This document shows positions 46,757 through 58,621 of a stretch of 64,000 bases of DNA, in pieces. The stretch's first letter is position 1. Each line of letters starts with the position of its first letter. This DNA comes from Diaporthe sp. PMI_573 (taxonomy: Eukaryota > Ascomycota > Sordariomycetes > Diaporthales > Diaporthaceae): assembly GCA_021399435.1 (NCBI GenBank), contig JAJTUP010000011.1, forward strand, positions 558,001 through 622,000, read 5' to 3'. A program made the translations under genes and the position numbers. The notes under the pieces were generated by a model. It searched no databases and was not told the origin of the DNA. It saw only the letters and a program-made list of their open reading frames with translations.

Positions 46757-47954
46757 TATTTCGACCTCCGCAGACGAGGCATTGCAAGGTAGCCACCTAG
46801 GTAGTTTATTCTCCTGCGTGGAGGACCGCAGTAGTTACCAGGCAGACTGGGACAAAATAGAAGATGACAACTAATATGGTCGTCCATATGAATATACCAT
46901 CTATCAGTGAAAATTAAGATGGGACACCAATATGTAAGGAAGAAAGTCATGTGGTCGTAATATCTCCAGAGATTGTATGCCTCTAGTTGATTCTCATCGA
47001 AAAATGCAGCAGACTATTTGTGCTCCTGGCTGGTACCTGCACATGCACAAATCTCCTCTCTTCAAAACGCTCGGCAAAGTGAAACTGAGGCAAGCGTCAG
47101 GAAAAAATGTCCACGGGCAAAACTTGTCATGCAACGCCCCCTTTCTCCTGGAAACTTCTTACATGATGATTATAGCTAAAAAGCTCAAAATGTACATGTA
47201 AATCTGAGGGTGCACAAATATGTCAATTGCGTTTTCTTCAGTCATAATTCACTTTGAATTTCGATCACTCCGATCTTCTTGAACCTGAATGATAATTTGA
47301 GCGGGACTCAGGATCGTGAAGTCAGACCTACGAAGCCCTCACGGGGCCAACACCGTTGTTCCATGACAATGTGTGTACTAGAGACAAACTGACGAATTTT
47401 ACTTCAGAGGCTATAATCAGGGAACTTGCATCTTGATTCACATTCAACGGAGTGCCTACTAAGCTCATGGTATTCTAATACTTGAATATTCTATTACAAA
47501 GGAATTCTTTTCGTAGCTACTTATGGTCGAGGTTGAACTGAGTGTGATTCCTGCGGAGTGCGTGCTGGCATTTGGTAGCAGAAATCTCATCAGTCACTTT
47601 AGAAGGTGACTGAAGCTCAGCTATGGGAATTACCTGAATGATTATATGTCCTGTCCAGTCATGGAATGCAAGTGAATCGACGTGTTGATGTTAAACACTC
47701 TTGAAATTGACACCATGAACGTCACTTGGCAACGGACACTGCGACCCGAGTGAAATTATCAGTAGCAGCCATATAAATAAAAACATTGCCCTGAAACCAT
47801 TAGGCAAGATCTTTCCAATACTCAATTACATACGGAAAATACCTCAAGCACATGTCGGAAACAATACACAAACTCACGTCTAGCAAACAAGCAGCTGCAT
47901 TAAAAACGAAGAAAACAAGTAAGTTCCACTATAGCACCACTACAACATCTCACA
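46757..47954. other. AT-rich intergenic region
   Basis: Nearly 1.2 kb without recognisable coding sequence. Confidence 0.4.
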
Positions 47955-48158
47955 ATGTGTATCAACTGGTACTACGACTACACTCGCTGCGGCCATGCAA
48001 GATTCGAGCACCGGGAGAAGTGCCGCCACTACCGCAGGCACGGCTACTGCGATGTTAGACGCCGGGAATACCTCCACGGCGGAGGAGCTTGCCCTCGCTG
48101 CTTCAGGAGCAGACTTGCTACAGGCTTCAGCCGGAGTCTGCGGTACTTTTACTCCTGA
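47955..48158 (+). CDS. Small Cys/His/Arg-rich conserved-looking protein (67 aa)
   Basis: One exon starting MCINWYYDYTRCGHARFEHR, then CRHYRRHGYCDVRRREY and GGACPRCFRSR. Cys and His pairs (CGH, KCRH, GYC, CPRC) are spaced like a small metal-binding domain. The YTRCGH opening recalls tiny fungal proteins beginning MC..Y..CGH. An overlapping alternative frame (47995-48228) is open but has no such pattern. An upstream ATG at 47852 could add a leader exon. The function is unknown. Confidence 0.45.
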   Translation: MCINWYYDYTRCGHARFEHREKCRHYRRHGYCDVRRREYLHGGGACPRCFRSRLATGFSRSLRYFYS

Positions 48159-48272
48159 AGTCCCGCAGTCAGAGTCTGGAGCAACACTGACCTGCCAGAA
48201 CAAGGACCTGCCCTGGCCGGAAACCTAGAGCATCACGGACTCATCTCACACCGAAGACACAAGAATGAACTT

Positions 48273-48596
48273 CTAGGCCACAATCAACCAACATCCTGTG
48301 AATAAGGACGTAGAGAATAGTATTAATATAGAGACCCCAAGTATAAGAGTCGTGTAGGTTGGTAGATTGGTGAAATTTGGCTTCACGCCTTCGGATACGG
48401 TGCGAGCTAGAAAGATACGAAGATAAATAAGACCACCGAAAAGGCTTATCACAGCTGAAGACTGTAGCTCACAACACACTAGACACAGAGAGGATACCGG
48501 GGCTCGGAGGGCAATCTGGGCTGGGATTAGGTGGTGTGAGGATATGATAAGGGAGGACAGCCGAGCTTCAGGTGTCACCCCGGGACTCTCCGCCAT
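48273..48596 (-). CDS. Hypothetical membrane protein (107 aa)
   Basis: A single ORF with an ATG. The second half is hydrophobic, with two possible membrane segments (ISLFGGLIYLRIFLA and TLILGVSILILFSTSLFTG). No family recognised. It could equally be a chance ORF in AT-rich DNA. Confidence 0.25.
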   Translation of the reverse strand: MAESPGVTPEARLSSLIISSHHLIPAQIALRAPVSSLCLVCCELQSSAVISLFGGLIYLRIFLARTVSEGVKPNFTNLPTYTTLILGVSILILFSTSLFTGCWLIVA

Positions 48597-49680
48597 AGGG
48601 CTAGATATTTCTAATTGCAGTCATTAAATACTCCTTGCATTTTCATACCCGAGAATTTTCAATTTTCATTGTTTTGTCCTTTTTATCTTTTTCATATGTA
48701 TGCTCATGTGCGAATTTCACCAACACTCACCTCGTGCAGAGCTGCATAGCGGCCAGCTTACATGCCTGATGAAGTATCTGTCTCCCACTGGCTTTGGTCT
48801 GGCGCTTATCTTCTACAATTGGCTCCAAGATATGTATGGGTATATAGATGAAGTACTATACTACTACCTCTACGATAATAGCACGCTGAGCACATACCTA
48901 GAGAATCTGTAGCAACTCGATCTCAAGCGCGCTCACCAGCCCTCATACACAACGTTCACCGTGACTTGCATGTCTTGGTGTAGAGGAGAACATGCGCTCT
49001 CTGCCTTTTCCAATTCTGTTAGAGGACACTGTGCTACCAAAAGCCCTTACTTGCTGTTATGGCATCAGTTACGTGCAGAGCGTGAGTAATGCTGGCTGCT
49101 GATGCAAAACTGCGCTATCAACCTCTACCATCCCTTAAAAGCCTACTAGTAGGCGACAATGATTAGCCCGTCAAAGAGGCTCCAATAGACCTGCCTCGTG
49201 CCGTCGATCTGCTCACGGCCACTAAAGATTTGCTATATTCTATAGCCATTCCATATCTTCGTCACCCACGCGAATCGACTCACTGCGCCGACAAGAACCT
49301 GCAAGAACCATGTTGAAGGACGAGGCCGTAGAGTCGGCGAACTCCTCTAAGCATGTGGACCAGTATGGACGCCAGATAGAACCCACACGTGTTACGATCG
49401 CATTAGGCCCTCCATCTGCCCGGCTCATTCGGAATACACATTGATAAGCCCAAAGATTTTCGTGAAGGATGTTGATCCCTAGCTGATAATGGCCGCACTG
49501 ATATAGTTTGCCTTGGCAGTCACCTGATTTAACTGTAGCTGCCTAAAGGCCTGGCCACGTCGCAGCCATCTTATGCCTAGAAATCACAAACTCCGACAAC
49601 CTCGATATCTGTGCCATATTCTCAATTGAAACATTTCGAGTATCTTCCCATTGTATCTCCAGATCATTGATGTCCCTTGC
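48597..49680. other. Gene-poor region
   Basis: Only short ORFs. Nothing recognised. Confidence 0.4.
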
Positions 49681-51650
49681 ATGTTTTATGCCATGATGGA
49701 CTGTGCTACCACCCACCGTCCTCCGGGGGCGGCACTGGAGACGCCGGCCATTGTCAACTTTCCACCAGAACTCATTGAACAAGTTCAAGGCTTTGCTGGA
49801 CCTGAAAGTCATCTCAAATTCGCGCTCACCTGCAAAAGAATAGCGACCTCTTCGCAGAACCTTCTTCGACGTCATCAGCAAGCCTTTGCTCAGTATGGAG
49901 TCTCATCGGATCTGTCTCCCTTCACGGTGCCGACACTATTGCACAAGGTTGCCACTGATCCTATTGTGGCCTGGAATGTTCACACATTTGAGTCATAGGG
50001 TTCTCGTTCCCGTTGGGAATCTTGGACGCCATTTTTGTCTTTCTACCGACGCGAGCAGGGAATAATCGACGACGATGTTTCCATGAGTGATAGCGAAGGC
50101 GAAATCAACAGCGACGTGGATGTGGATGAAGGATATGCAGACAGTGAAAATGATGAGAGTGATGGCGATTCCGAAGAAAGTGACGACGAGTCAGACGAAG
50201 TAAGGTCGCGAGAGGCAGATTCAGAGGAGCGCGACTTTGACATTTCCACGTGGAACAAGAAAATTGACCGGTACTTCCAGCGTGAAGAACTTGAAAAGCT
50301 CATCAATTATATGCGAGAAGACATTGGAACATCAGACTCTCAAGCAGGCCGCGCATGGGACGAGATCCAAAACGGAAGCGATGGGATTCTTAAAGTGCTG
50401 CTTTTCTGCCTCTGCCCGCGTTTGAGAACTTTGAGGTATGCTAGCAGTGGACAGGCTGAAGATAATGATGCTCAGTAAGTCTCAGTATTCGTACCCCCTT
50501 GTTAATGTGTGCAATGGTTTTCTCATATTGTTTAGTGTCAGGTCTTCCAGCCTCAATTGGCTGTTCAAGGTGATCTTGATCTGCCATCAGAACAACCGTT
50601 GGCCGCAAGGTCTACAAGCTTTACGAGACATTGCCATAGGCATCGACTCTGGGTTTGGAGGTAATATGCGACAGCCTCCAAATCTCACAATCAGCCTGTT
50701 CCGCCTACCCAGTCTCAAGTCTCTATACATTGCCGGCGGCGATCGACGATGGAACGAAGACTGGGATGGCGATGATGAAGATGCTGGCTGGGAACTGGAT
50801 GCTGGTTGCTCATCGGTCGAACATTTGTTGTTCAACAACTGCAATCTAACAAACAATAGCTTCAGAAACTCCATCCTTCAAGCACCCAAGAACCTTGTCA
50901 CATTCGCCATCAGTGGTGGACAAATATTCGGCACCGATGACACCCTTGCTCTTGTGGCGAAAGAACAAGGGAAGAGCTTAGAAACTATGATATCATACAA
51001 CTCACCATTCTGGAATGACCATAGCGTGTTGAGTTTCAAGCCAGAAGGCCCAGATGGGTTCGAAAATCTGAAATGTTTCAATCTGGTGATGAGCAACATT
51101 TTGGCAGAGGCCATGAGAGAACCTAAACTCGAAAGGCTCCTTCAGGACGGTGACTCGGAAAGTCAGCGCACAGTCAAAAGCGAGTTCTTTGTGAAGTGGT
51201 TTCGGGACAAGCCACCTAAGAGTAACTACCGAGGTCATAGTCATGGCACTCTCAGAAAGTATCGGAGCTTTACCGTTGGATGATGCTGATATTGACATGT
51301 TCGACGAAGCAATTGTTGGAATCTTGGTATCCGGAAACTACAAGAATCTCAAGGCTGTCTATTTCGGGTCCCCTGGCCCTTACAGCAAATACTCTACTGT
51401 GGGTAAAAAGTCGGTTGCGGCGGGGCTGAAATGCGGTGTCGATGTTTACGCACGATGCAATAATCGTCCTCTGAGGTATGATATCGTCTTTCCGGCGCCA
51501 CCTGAGAAGAATGATCTCGCCACAGGCCCCTGGGCTTCGAAACCACGAGTGGGTCAGGTTTTTGATGGAGAAGTGCGTCAGTTCATCGACGACGAGGGCA
51601 TAGGACACCGCATCTTTGACCCGTGCAACGGACGTTGGATTTTCATTTGA
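49681..51650 (+). pseudogene. F-box/leucine-rich-like gene interrupted by a stop and a frameshift
   Basis: The 5' part (from the ATG at 49681 or 49693) has an F-box-like start (VNFPPELIEQVQGFAGPESHLKFALTCKRI). It stops at TAG 49996-49998. The same frame continues at once with GSRSRWESWTPFLSFYRREQ and an acidic Asp/Glu/Ser tract. An intron follows (about 50478-50536), then leucine-rich-type text (LTISLFRLPSLKSLYIAGGD, SSVEHLLFNNCNLTNNSF). The frame ends at 51283. The expected tail (SIGALPLDDADIDMFDEAIV..YKNLKAVYFG) is in the next frame from about 51243 to 51650. Related fungal F-box proteins usually have Trp at the position of the TAG (TGG to TAG). The product would be a substrate adaptor of an SCF ubiquitin ligase. 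I judge it decayed, but two assembly errors would look the same. Confidence 0.6.
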
Positions 51651-52312
51651 TGGATCGACTGATAAATTTTGGAAACCTGTAATTACGAGACATAATGAGA
51701 TTCAATATAGTCAGATGTGAAATGTATCCTCAGATGCCAAGTGCGAGTTCATCAGAGGCAGCCTATTGTGCACATTCAACTTGACATCTGGAGCATCACG
51801 GCAGACTTGCGAGTGACATAGTCAAGGCTGCCCGGCGATGACGGACTCGGAAGAAGTGGAATGCCACGAATCATGTTCACATCACGCTCAGAATGAAGGT
51901 AAATGAGGACGCGAAAAGTTGGTCACGCTCCCGGGAAAGCTGCCGCAATTGGACAGTGGCCGTGTTTGGTCTGGCATGCCGCACTCCTCCCGATTGGGGG
52001 AATTTCGAGCCCGGCAGCCGGGGCTCCAAGCGCAGACCATCTCGACACCAAACAATCCAGGGACTACATGGTAATCTTGCTATTGGAGGACTTCAATATT
52101 TCCCTACTCTGGTGGAGACGAGACCAAATGGAGGATGATCACTGCCATGCTCCGCGAACTATTCAGACCACTCATGACGCGTTCCTTGAACTGGTGCATC
52201 GTCACGATGGAGGCGAGCGCAAATATATAAGGCTGCCAAGGTGCCAAGACATCTACATCTCTGGAACATCTGCCTTGGCATCAGACACTGCCGTGATTCG
52301 TCATTAGCCGCT
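51651..52312. other. Polygalacturonase promoter region
   Basis: Contains a TATATAA box at 52224-52230. No gene otherwise. Confidence 0.45.
52224..52230 (+). promoter_or_regulatory. TATA box of the polygalacturonase gene
   Basis: TATATAA followed by GG, 83-89 bp upstream of the ATG at 52313. Confidence 0.45.
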
Positions 52313-53722
52313 ATGAAGTCACTCAGCTACTACGCCCTGATCGTCGGAGCCTTTGCGGCCTGCGCGGCGGCCTCACCTGTCGCCGAGCCAGGGCCCGCCA
52401 TCACTCCTGCTCCCAGCGCCGACAAGGTCAAGAGGGCCACCAGCTGTACCTTCTCAGGCTCGTCTGGTGCTTCCCTTGCCAGCGTCAGCCAGAAGTCATG
52501 CGCTACTCTTGTGCTGTCCTCGCTTGTCGTCCCGTCTGGCACTACTCTGGACCTCTCCAGCCTGAATGATGATACAACCGTCAGTGCAAATCCCCCTCTA
52601 CATCTCTTCACCACCCACAGGAATCTAAATCGACCATGAAAGGTCATCTTCGAAGGTACCACTACCTGGGGCTATGCCGAGTGGGCTGGGCCACTGCTGC
52701 AGATCGGGGGCAAGTCCATTAACATCCAGGGCGCGTCCGGGGCGCTCCTCGACGGGGGAGGGTCAAAGTACTGGGATGGCAAGGGTGGCTCTGGCGGCGT
52801 GACGAAGCCCAAGTTTTTCTATGCCCATGACCTTACCGACTCGACCATCACCAACCTGCACATCCAGAACACGCCCATCCAGGCTGTCAGCATCAACGGT
52901 GCAGACGGTCTGACCATTACTGGCATGACCATTGACGACTCTGCCGGTGACAGCAAGGGGAAGAACACCGATTGCTTCGACATTGGGAGCTCTTCTAATG
53001 TGATTATCACCGATGCGAATTGTTATAACCAGGATGACTGCGTTGCTGTCAATTCCGGGACTGTAAGTGATTCTGTTAATACCTGTTACTGACCTTCCTT
53101 AAGACGGGAACTGATTCCAAGGCCAGGGGATTACTTTCGAAAACTCGGTCTGCTCCGGCGGACATGGTCTCTCAATTGGCTCGGTTGGTGGCCGATCTAA
53201 CAATGTAGTTGACACGGTGACTTTCTCCAACAACGAGGTCAAGAATTCAGTAAATGGTAAGTGTGCAAAAATCGTCCCTAGTTGTGTGAAGTATGCCGTC
53301 TAAAGCCCATGCAGGCATTCGAGTCAAAGCTACCGAGGGCGATACTGGTACTATCAAGGGAGTAACCTATTCAAAGATTACACTGTCAAGCATCTCGAAG
53401 TAAGTAGATCGCTAGCAACATGGAAAAGTGGTCCTATTGCTGACCAAACATCCTTTCTCTCCTCAGGTACGGCATCCTCATCGAGCAGAACTATGACGGC
53501 GGAGATCTCGACGGCGGCACTCCCACTTCGGGCATTCCAATCACAGGTCTCACCCTTGACACCATTTCTGGATCTGGCGCAGTCTCCAGCAGCGGATATG
53601 ATGTTGTGGTCGTCTGTGGAACGGGTGCTTGCACTGGCTGGACCTGGAAGAGCGTCACAGTGACGGGTGGCAAGAAGTATAGCGGATGCACGAACGTGCC
53701 AAGCGGTGTGGCTTGCTCGTAA
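52313..53722 (+). CDS. Secreted endopolygalacturonase (GH28)
   Basis: Exons 52313-52579, 52643-53062, 53127-53256, 53315-53399 and 53467-53722 give 385 residues. It begins with a signal peptide, [20 protein letters not shown], and a propeptide ending in KVKR, a kexin-type site. The catalytic motifs of GH28 are complete: [11 protein letters not shown] (NTD), [11 protein letters not shown] (DD), [14 protein letters not shown] (HG) and GIRVKATEG (RxK). The parallel beta-helix repeats are evident. It hydrolyses alpha-1,4 bonds in pectic homogalacturonan outside the cell. Length and motifs fit fungal endo-acting enzymes. All introns are GT-AG and in frame. Typical of plant-associated or saprotrophic fungi. 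Confidence 0.95.
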
Positions 53723-54223
53723 ATAGGCGGGTTAGTGATACCGTCCTCTGCAGGGTGGGCTGGGGTAGCGAATTTCGCTGTTTATAACATCAGGGACGTT
53801 ACTGGAGAACATGGCAGTCTAAGCTTTCAGGCCTTTGCCAATTGGTCAAGTCAATCCCTTAGACTGCGTCGTGGGATATCAAAAATACTCGTGTACTCTA
53901 CTACTGTGTGGGATTGAGTCTCGCTGGGTAGCTTTTCCTGCCATCAAAGCACACTGTGTAACAGCAGATGCCATCGGTCTGTGCAATTCGAAGACAATCT
54001 TTTGGACATCTGATGTACATTGCATGAGGCAAGTTAGAGGAACTAAATCTCACAGTCTTGCATACTACTTTTATTACATGGGCAATGACCCAGATGTTCT
54101 ATGCTCTGAACTGTTTACAGGCTGTTCCGCGGATGCACCTGACTGCGCCGACACCTTTTGCAAACAAGAAGCGCAATAATGTAGAAAGAAGCTGACGCCA
54201 GATAACTCCCCGTGTGAATGTCC
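53723..54223. other. Convergent intergenic region
   Basis: Between the polygalacturonase and the second oxidoreductase. Nothing recognised. Confidence 0.4.
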
Positions 54224-56127
54224 TCATGCCTGACCCACCACCCCAATGTTTCCATTTCCGCTAATGGCGTGCTTCAGATACGACTTCTCGTCCAGTTCGT
54301 CATGCTCGGAAGGGGCCGGCCCCTCAGCTGTTATAGGAGTGTCCACCTGCGCTGTCGCCCCGTTTGTCTTCCAGAACAGACACCGAGGCTCGTTGCAGAA
54401 CGGCTTTGCGGCGCTCGCCTCATGATTCTTCACACTCTCATCGTAATCCTTCTTCGCATCTGCTTCCGTGAATGCCTTGATCCGCTTCTCCGTAACGACG
54501 AACGGCTCGGGCAGAGTAGGATACGCAGCCACCAACAACTCCGGAGCGGTCCACTTGATCCTGAGCTCCTCGAGGATGAGTGGCGTGATGTGGGCTGTTG
54601 AGAGGAGAATCCTTGGCATCCCGTGGCCATTGAAGCCAGCGGCCACGAACTGGCCGCTGTGGCCGGGTGCTGGACCCACGAACGGAAACGAGTCGATGCT
54701 CGTCGACTCCACGCCCGTCCAGTTGCCGCCCTTGGTTGTCTCGAGCGCGAGCTCCGCTTCGTCCTCTTTCCCTGGCCAGTCAACAATGTCACTCTTGGGC
54801 CACGTCTTGTAGAACTCGGCCACTCCGGGGTTGAGCTTGTCCTCCGCATCGGTCCGAATCCAATCGTGCGGGTAGTGCGCAACGACGGCCTTCGCGCCGC
54901 CGACTATGAGCGTGTTATAGGGTGGCGGCTGCTGCACGTGATAGTTATTGACATGGTTGTCCCAGTGCTGGGCGCCGGTGCGTTTGATGAAGCCTTCTGG
55001 AGCCTTAATCGCACCGATGGTGCAGACGGAAGGGAAGATTAGGTTAGAGTATTCGGGGAGCAGGTGAGGAGCCCATCGGTTCTTGCGAGTGGTGGTTGTC
55101 AGCGCTGAGCATTTCAAACAGAATCGAGTGAAAAGTCTGGACATACAGTGGCGTGAACAACAGTCTTAGCGCGAACATCGCCGCGTGGTGTCGATACAGT
55201 GATGTATCCATCTTCGCCTTTCTCGGAAACTTTCAGAACCGGGGTGTTCGCTTGTAGGTTGAGCTTGCCCGTATCCAACACGATGCGAAGCAGAGCGTGA
55301 ACAAATTTGTACGGCCAACTATTCCCGCAAGGTCAGTCCGGCAAGTCAAACGGGAATGTGCTAGCTAGAGCACTTACACTTGACCAGTAGGGTGCAACAC
55401 AGCCCCAATGCATCCCTTCATCTGAGTGACGGCCTCCGCCTCCTTGGGATCCTCAACAAGCCGGCATTCTCGGATCACCTCGCCGTCCCTGCCGTGGTCC
55501 CTAACAAAGGCCTCGAATGCTCCCTTGATACGAGTCCAAGCTTCTTGCGTCATTGCCGCGTCGAATGTCTCACCTAGCTTGAAGCACACCTCATCCGCAA
55601 CGCCTTCTTCGGCCAGGAGAGCCTTGAAAGCGTCCAGATGGGCCATCTCATGCTTGATCAACTTCAATGCCCTATCGGGCCCGAACTTGCCGGACCAGCT
55701 TGGGTATCGAGAGTACGCATGTGGCCGAAGCTGGCCGCCTAGAAAGGGAGAGCACTATGTCAGCCCTGCATTCGTCGTTGCTTTGCGTTTGAGCCAGAAT
55801 GGACCTGAGAACATGCGGCACGGCACTTACCGTTTCGCCCTGTGGCGCCCCCGCACACATCTCGGGCCTCTAGCATAAGCATGCGTGGAGTGGTCCCATC
55901 TTTGGCGGTGTGCTGTTCGCCCTGTCAGAACCTCATTGACGGATATTGATGTTTCGGATTCTCACCTTGTGCAACCAATATGCCGTTGTGGTGCCTGTGT
56001 AACCGCTCCCAACAATCACAACATCCGTTTCCTTAGGGAGGTCTGGTGTGGACTGAAAGTTCCTCAGGGGAGACTCAGCGGCCTCAATCCAGTAAGACTT
56101 GGTTGGGTTGGTGATTGGAAGGACCAT
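54224..56127 (-). CDS. FAD-dependent oxidoreductase, DAO superfamily (paralogue of 6017-7502)
   Basis: Exons 56127-55966, 55921-55831, 55738-55378, 55318-55147 and 55081-54224 give 547 residues. VVIVGSGYTGTTTAYWLHK is the FAD-binding start; an upstream in-frame GTG is not needed. EARDVCGGATGRNGGQLRPH matches the first oxidoreductase, and the intron interrupts the same Gly codon after GRN. Later blocks are HPTGQVWPYKFVHALL, YNTLIVGGAKAVVAH, DSFPFVGPAPGHSGQFVAAGFNGHGMPRILL. The C-terminus is longer than in the other copy (about 90 extra residues). A flavin-dependent amine or amino acid oxidase is expected. It lies next to an UNC93-like transporter on the same strand. Confidence 0.88.
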
Positions 56128-57040
56128 GGTGTTGATGTGAAGGAGCACTGTCTCGCAGTCACCACGGATTGTCTAGGGCGGCTCAGGATGTGTGGTGTTA
56201 ATTTTATAGAGCCTTTCTGCCGCCGAGGATAAGATCTGTCAACGGGAGTCAAAAGTTGTCAGTCGGATCGGCCGATGAGTTTGCTCTCTTCTGCTCGCGT
56301 TGACTCCGAGTGTGTGGGAAGTGGCGAGGATGAAGACAAGTCGAAGGGAGGTTGAGATGTGGCGGTCAGGCACTTCTAATCCTGCCTGTGCCCGGACATT
56401 CTTCCGCCTCGCTGACGTACCATCTTTTTTCCATGTAGGGCCAAGTCTGAGGTGGGACGAGGGTGGAATCACTCACTTTCGCCTCGATCCGGATCCCCAG
56501 GCACAGGCTGTCGACACGCTGGCGAGATCGGATCCGGAAGTGCAGACGCGTTGCCCCGATGAGCACTTCCCCGGCAGTATCAGCCTCGGTGTGGAGCCCT
56601 GTGGGTCTACCCCTGACCGGAAACGATCAGATAGCACCGGTCACCCGGGCCGCCTCCACCACCAAAACTACCCCGGATCTGATAAGCCACCGTCCCGTTG
56701 TAATTGTGATCCGTCCCATACTGTGATGGAATTCCGTCTGTGCTTGCCGGGAAACCGACTGATAGGCACACTCGCAATGTTTTTGGACAATCAATTGTCT
56801 GCGCGGCACATTCGGCTATGCCGGGTTGTCAAAGCGACCGCAATGCCTGACTGGCACCGGCTAGCTACTCTGGCCCGACTCGCTTGCCCCACTGACTCAT
56901 TCACGGTGATTATTGCAAATCGAGAGTCATGCCATGAAGCTGTGCTGTAATGAAAATGCATTAGGCCTGAGGCTCGGCGAAAATAACTCAAAAATGACCA
57001 CGTAGTACCGGCTAATAGATAAAGGTATCCTCGCTCCAAC
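56128..57040. promoter_or_regulatory. Promoter region of the second oxidoreductase
   Basis: 913 bp between two minus-strand genes. A palindrome CGGATCCG (56529-56536) with other CGG/CCG triplets nearby may bind a Zn2Cys6 regulator. The 216-aa plus-strand ORF here (56300-56950) has no family pattern and I do not call it. Confidence 0.35.
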
Positions 57041-58621
57041 TCACGTCTCGACCACCTTCTTATCTCCTCCTTCCTGGGTCACTTTGATAGCGTCGATGTC
57101 AAATTCAGCCGGCGCCTCCGGAACCAGTCTAATGAGGAAGACCATGCACGGGATGGTCAGCGCCAACACCGCACAGTTGACATAGAATGGTGTGCGCGGA
57201 TCGCTGCCGTAGTTCGAGTTGATGGCGTATGATACGGCCTGGCCCGCCGTCTCAAAGGCACGAAAGAGGCCGCCCGTCCTGGCGCTTGACTTGACATCTG
57301 TGGAGAATGTGCCCAAGATCCAGTACAGAGACAACTGCGTCCAATAACCAGTCGTGAAGATGACCAGGTAAGGAAGGTATGCCTCGGCCCATCGTTTGCC
57401 ATGTAGGCCGTAGTCAAGGCCAGTACCGGTCGACTTTCCAAATTTCGCATACTCAATCCCGATCCAGATGAAGCAGCAAATCTGCGGCACCAGCCACATC
57501 GCAAAGGCTGTCCACGCACGCCCAGCCTGGGACCAACGCTTCGTGTCCAGCATCTTCCCGTACGCGAGGACCATGACGATCGTGATGATGGGAACGATGA
57601 GCGTCGAAAGGGCGCGGGAACGCACGGAGAAGTGCAAGGATAGGTAGGTCCCCATCGTGCCTCCGTAGAAAAAGCTGTAGAACGCGGGAAGGAAGACGAG
57701 CCAGGTCTTCTTCCGTTGTGCATGTTGCCAAAGGGCCGCGAACTCGCCCTTCCAGGTGACGGTCCCGGTGGTGGGCACTCTTGTCCCATCCTTGCGTCGT
57801 ACCTGCTTAGTAGGTGACAACAAGAAGGCCCAAACAACACCGGTGCATTCGAGCCCGACAAAAACCAGGTAAGTCGCCCACGCGATGCCACCAGCCGAAT
57901 CCTGGCTGTAGTTCGTGGCGAAGTCTAGTAACTGTTAATTACCTGTTACGGATACGAAGCGATGCGTTCTGGGAAACCCAAAACATTAAATACGGGGAAC
58001 CGTAAAAGAGAAAGAATGGTGCTTACTGATGGCGCCACCGATGATAGAGCCCGAGCTCCTCATAGCAGACCAGACGCCAAGGTAGAAGCCGCGGTCGTTC
58101 TGAGGCGGGTATGACAGCATAGCGGTGGTCTCTCCCACGTACAGGAAGCCGCCGGTGAATCCACCAAGGATTGTTTCGAACAGCAGGTACCACTGCGTCC
58201 CATATCTTGCAGCTGTGTAGTAACCGGACCCCGCGAGAGGGAAGGCCAGAGCAGCAATCATACAACTCCATTTAATCCCAATCTTGTTGATCAGCGGCCC
58301 GCCGAAGAGAGTGATCATACATCCGGCGGCATAGTTTAGCGAGTTGGCGAGGTTTCCGAGGTAAGGAGACGATAAACCCCCGCCGCCTAGGTTCGAAATT
58401 GCGTCCTGCATAGCTGGGCCAACAAAAGACAGCGCTCCGAACATAATCATCTGAAATAAGACGCCCCGAAAGAACTTGCTGGAACGGCTGCTTGTCAGAT
58501 AGGCTGTGTCGACGTCGATGACTTGGGTCTCCTGGTTGGAGCTGACGCGGGCGACGTCGGTCCCATTTTCGGGCATGGTTGCGACTTTTGCTTGGTCGCC
58601 TTTGAATTCTTGTGCAGCCAT
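57041..58621 (-). CDS. UNC93-like MFS transporter
   Basis: Exons 58621-58027 and 57924-57041 give 492 residues. A hydrophilic N-terminus precedes FRGVLFQMIMFGALSFVGPAMQDAISNLGGGG, characteristic of fungal UNC93-like/DUF895 major facilitators. About 11 membrane segments follow (NYAAGCMITLFGGPLI, WYLLFETILGGFTGGFLYVG, TLIVPIITIVMVLAYGKML, PFYVNCAVLALTIPCMVFLIRLV). The substrate is unknown; fungal members are poorly studied. It is transcribed in the same direction as the oxidoreductase, so uptake plus oxidation of one compound is a reasonable guess. The C-terminal tail is short and acidic-basic. Confidence 0.88.

Noticed and set aside
56300..56950. 216-aa ORF upstream of the second oxidoreductase
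   Set aside because: No ATG-led domain, no family pattern; better read as promoter DNA.
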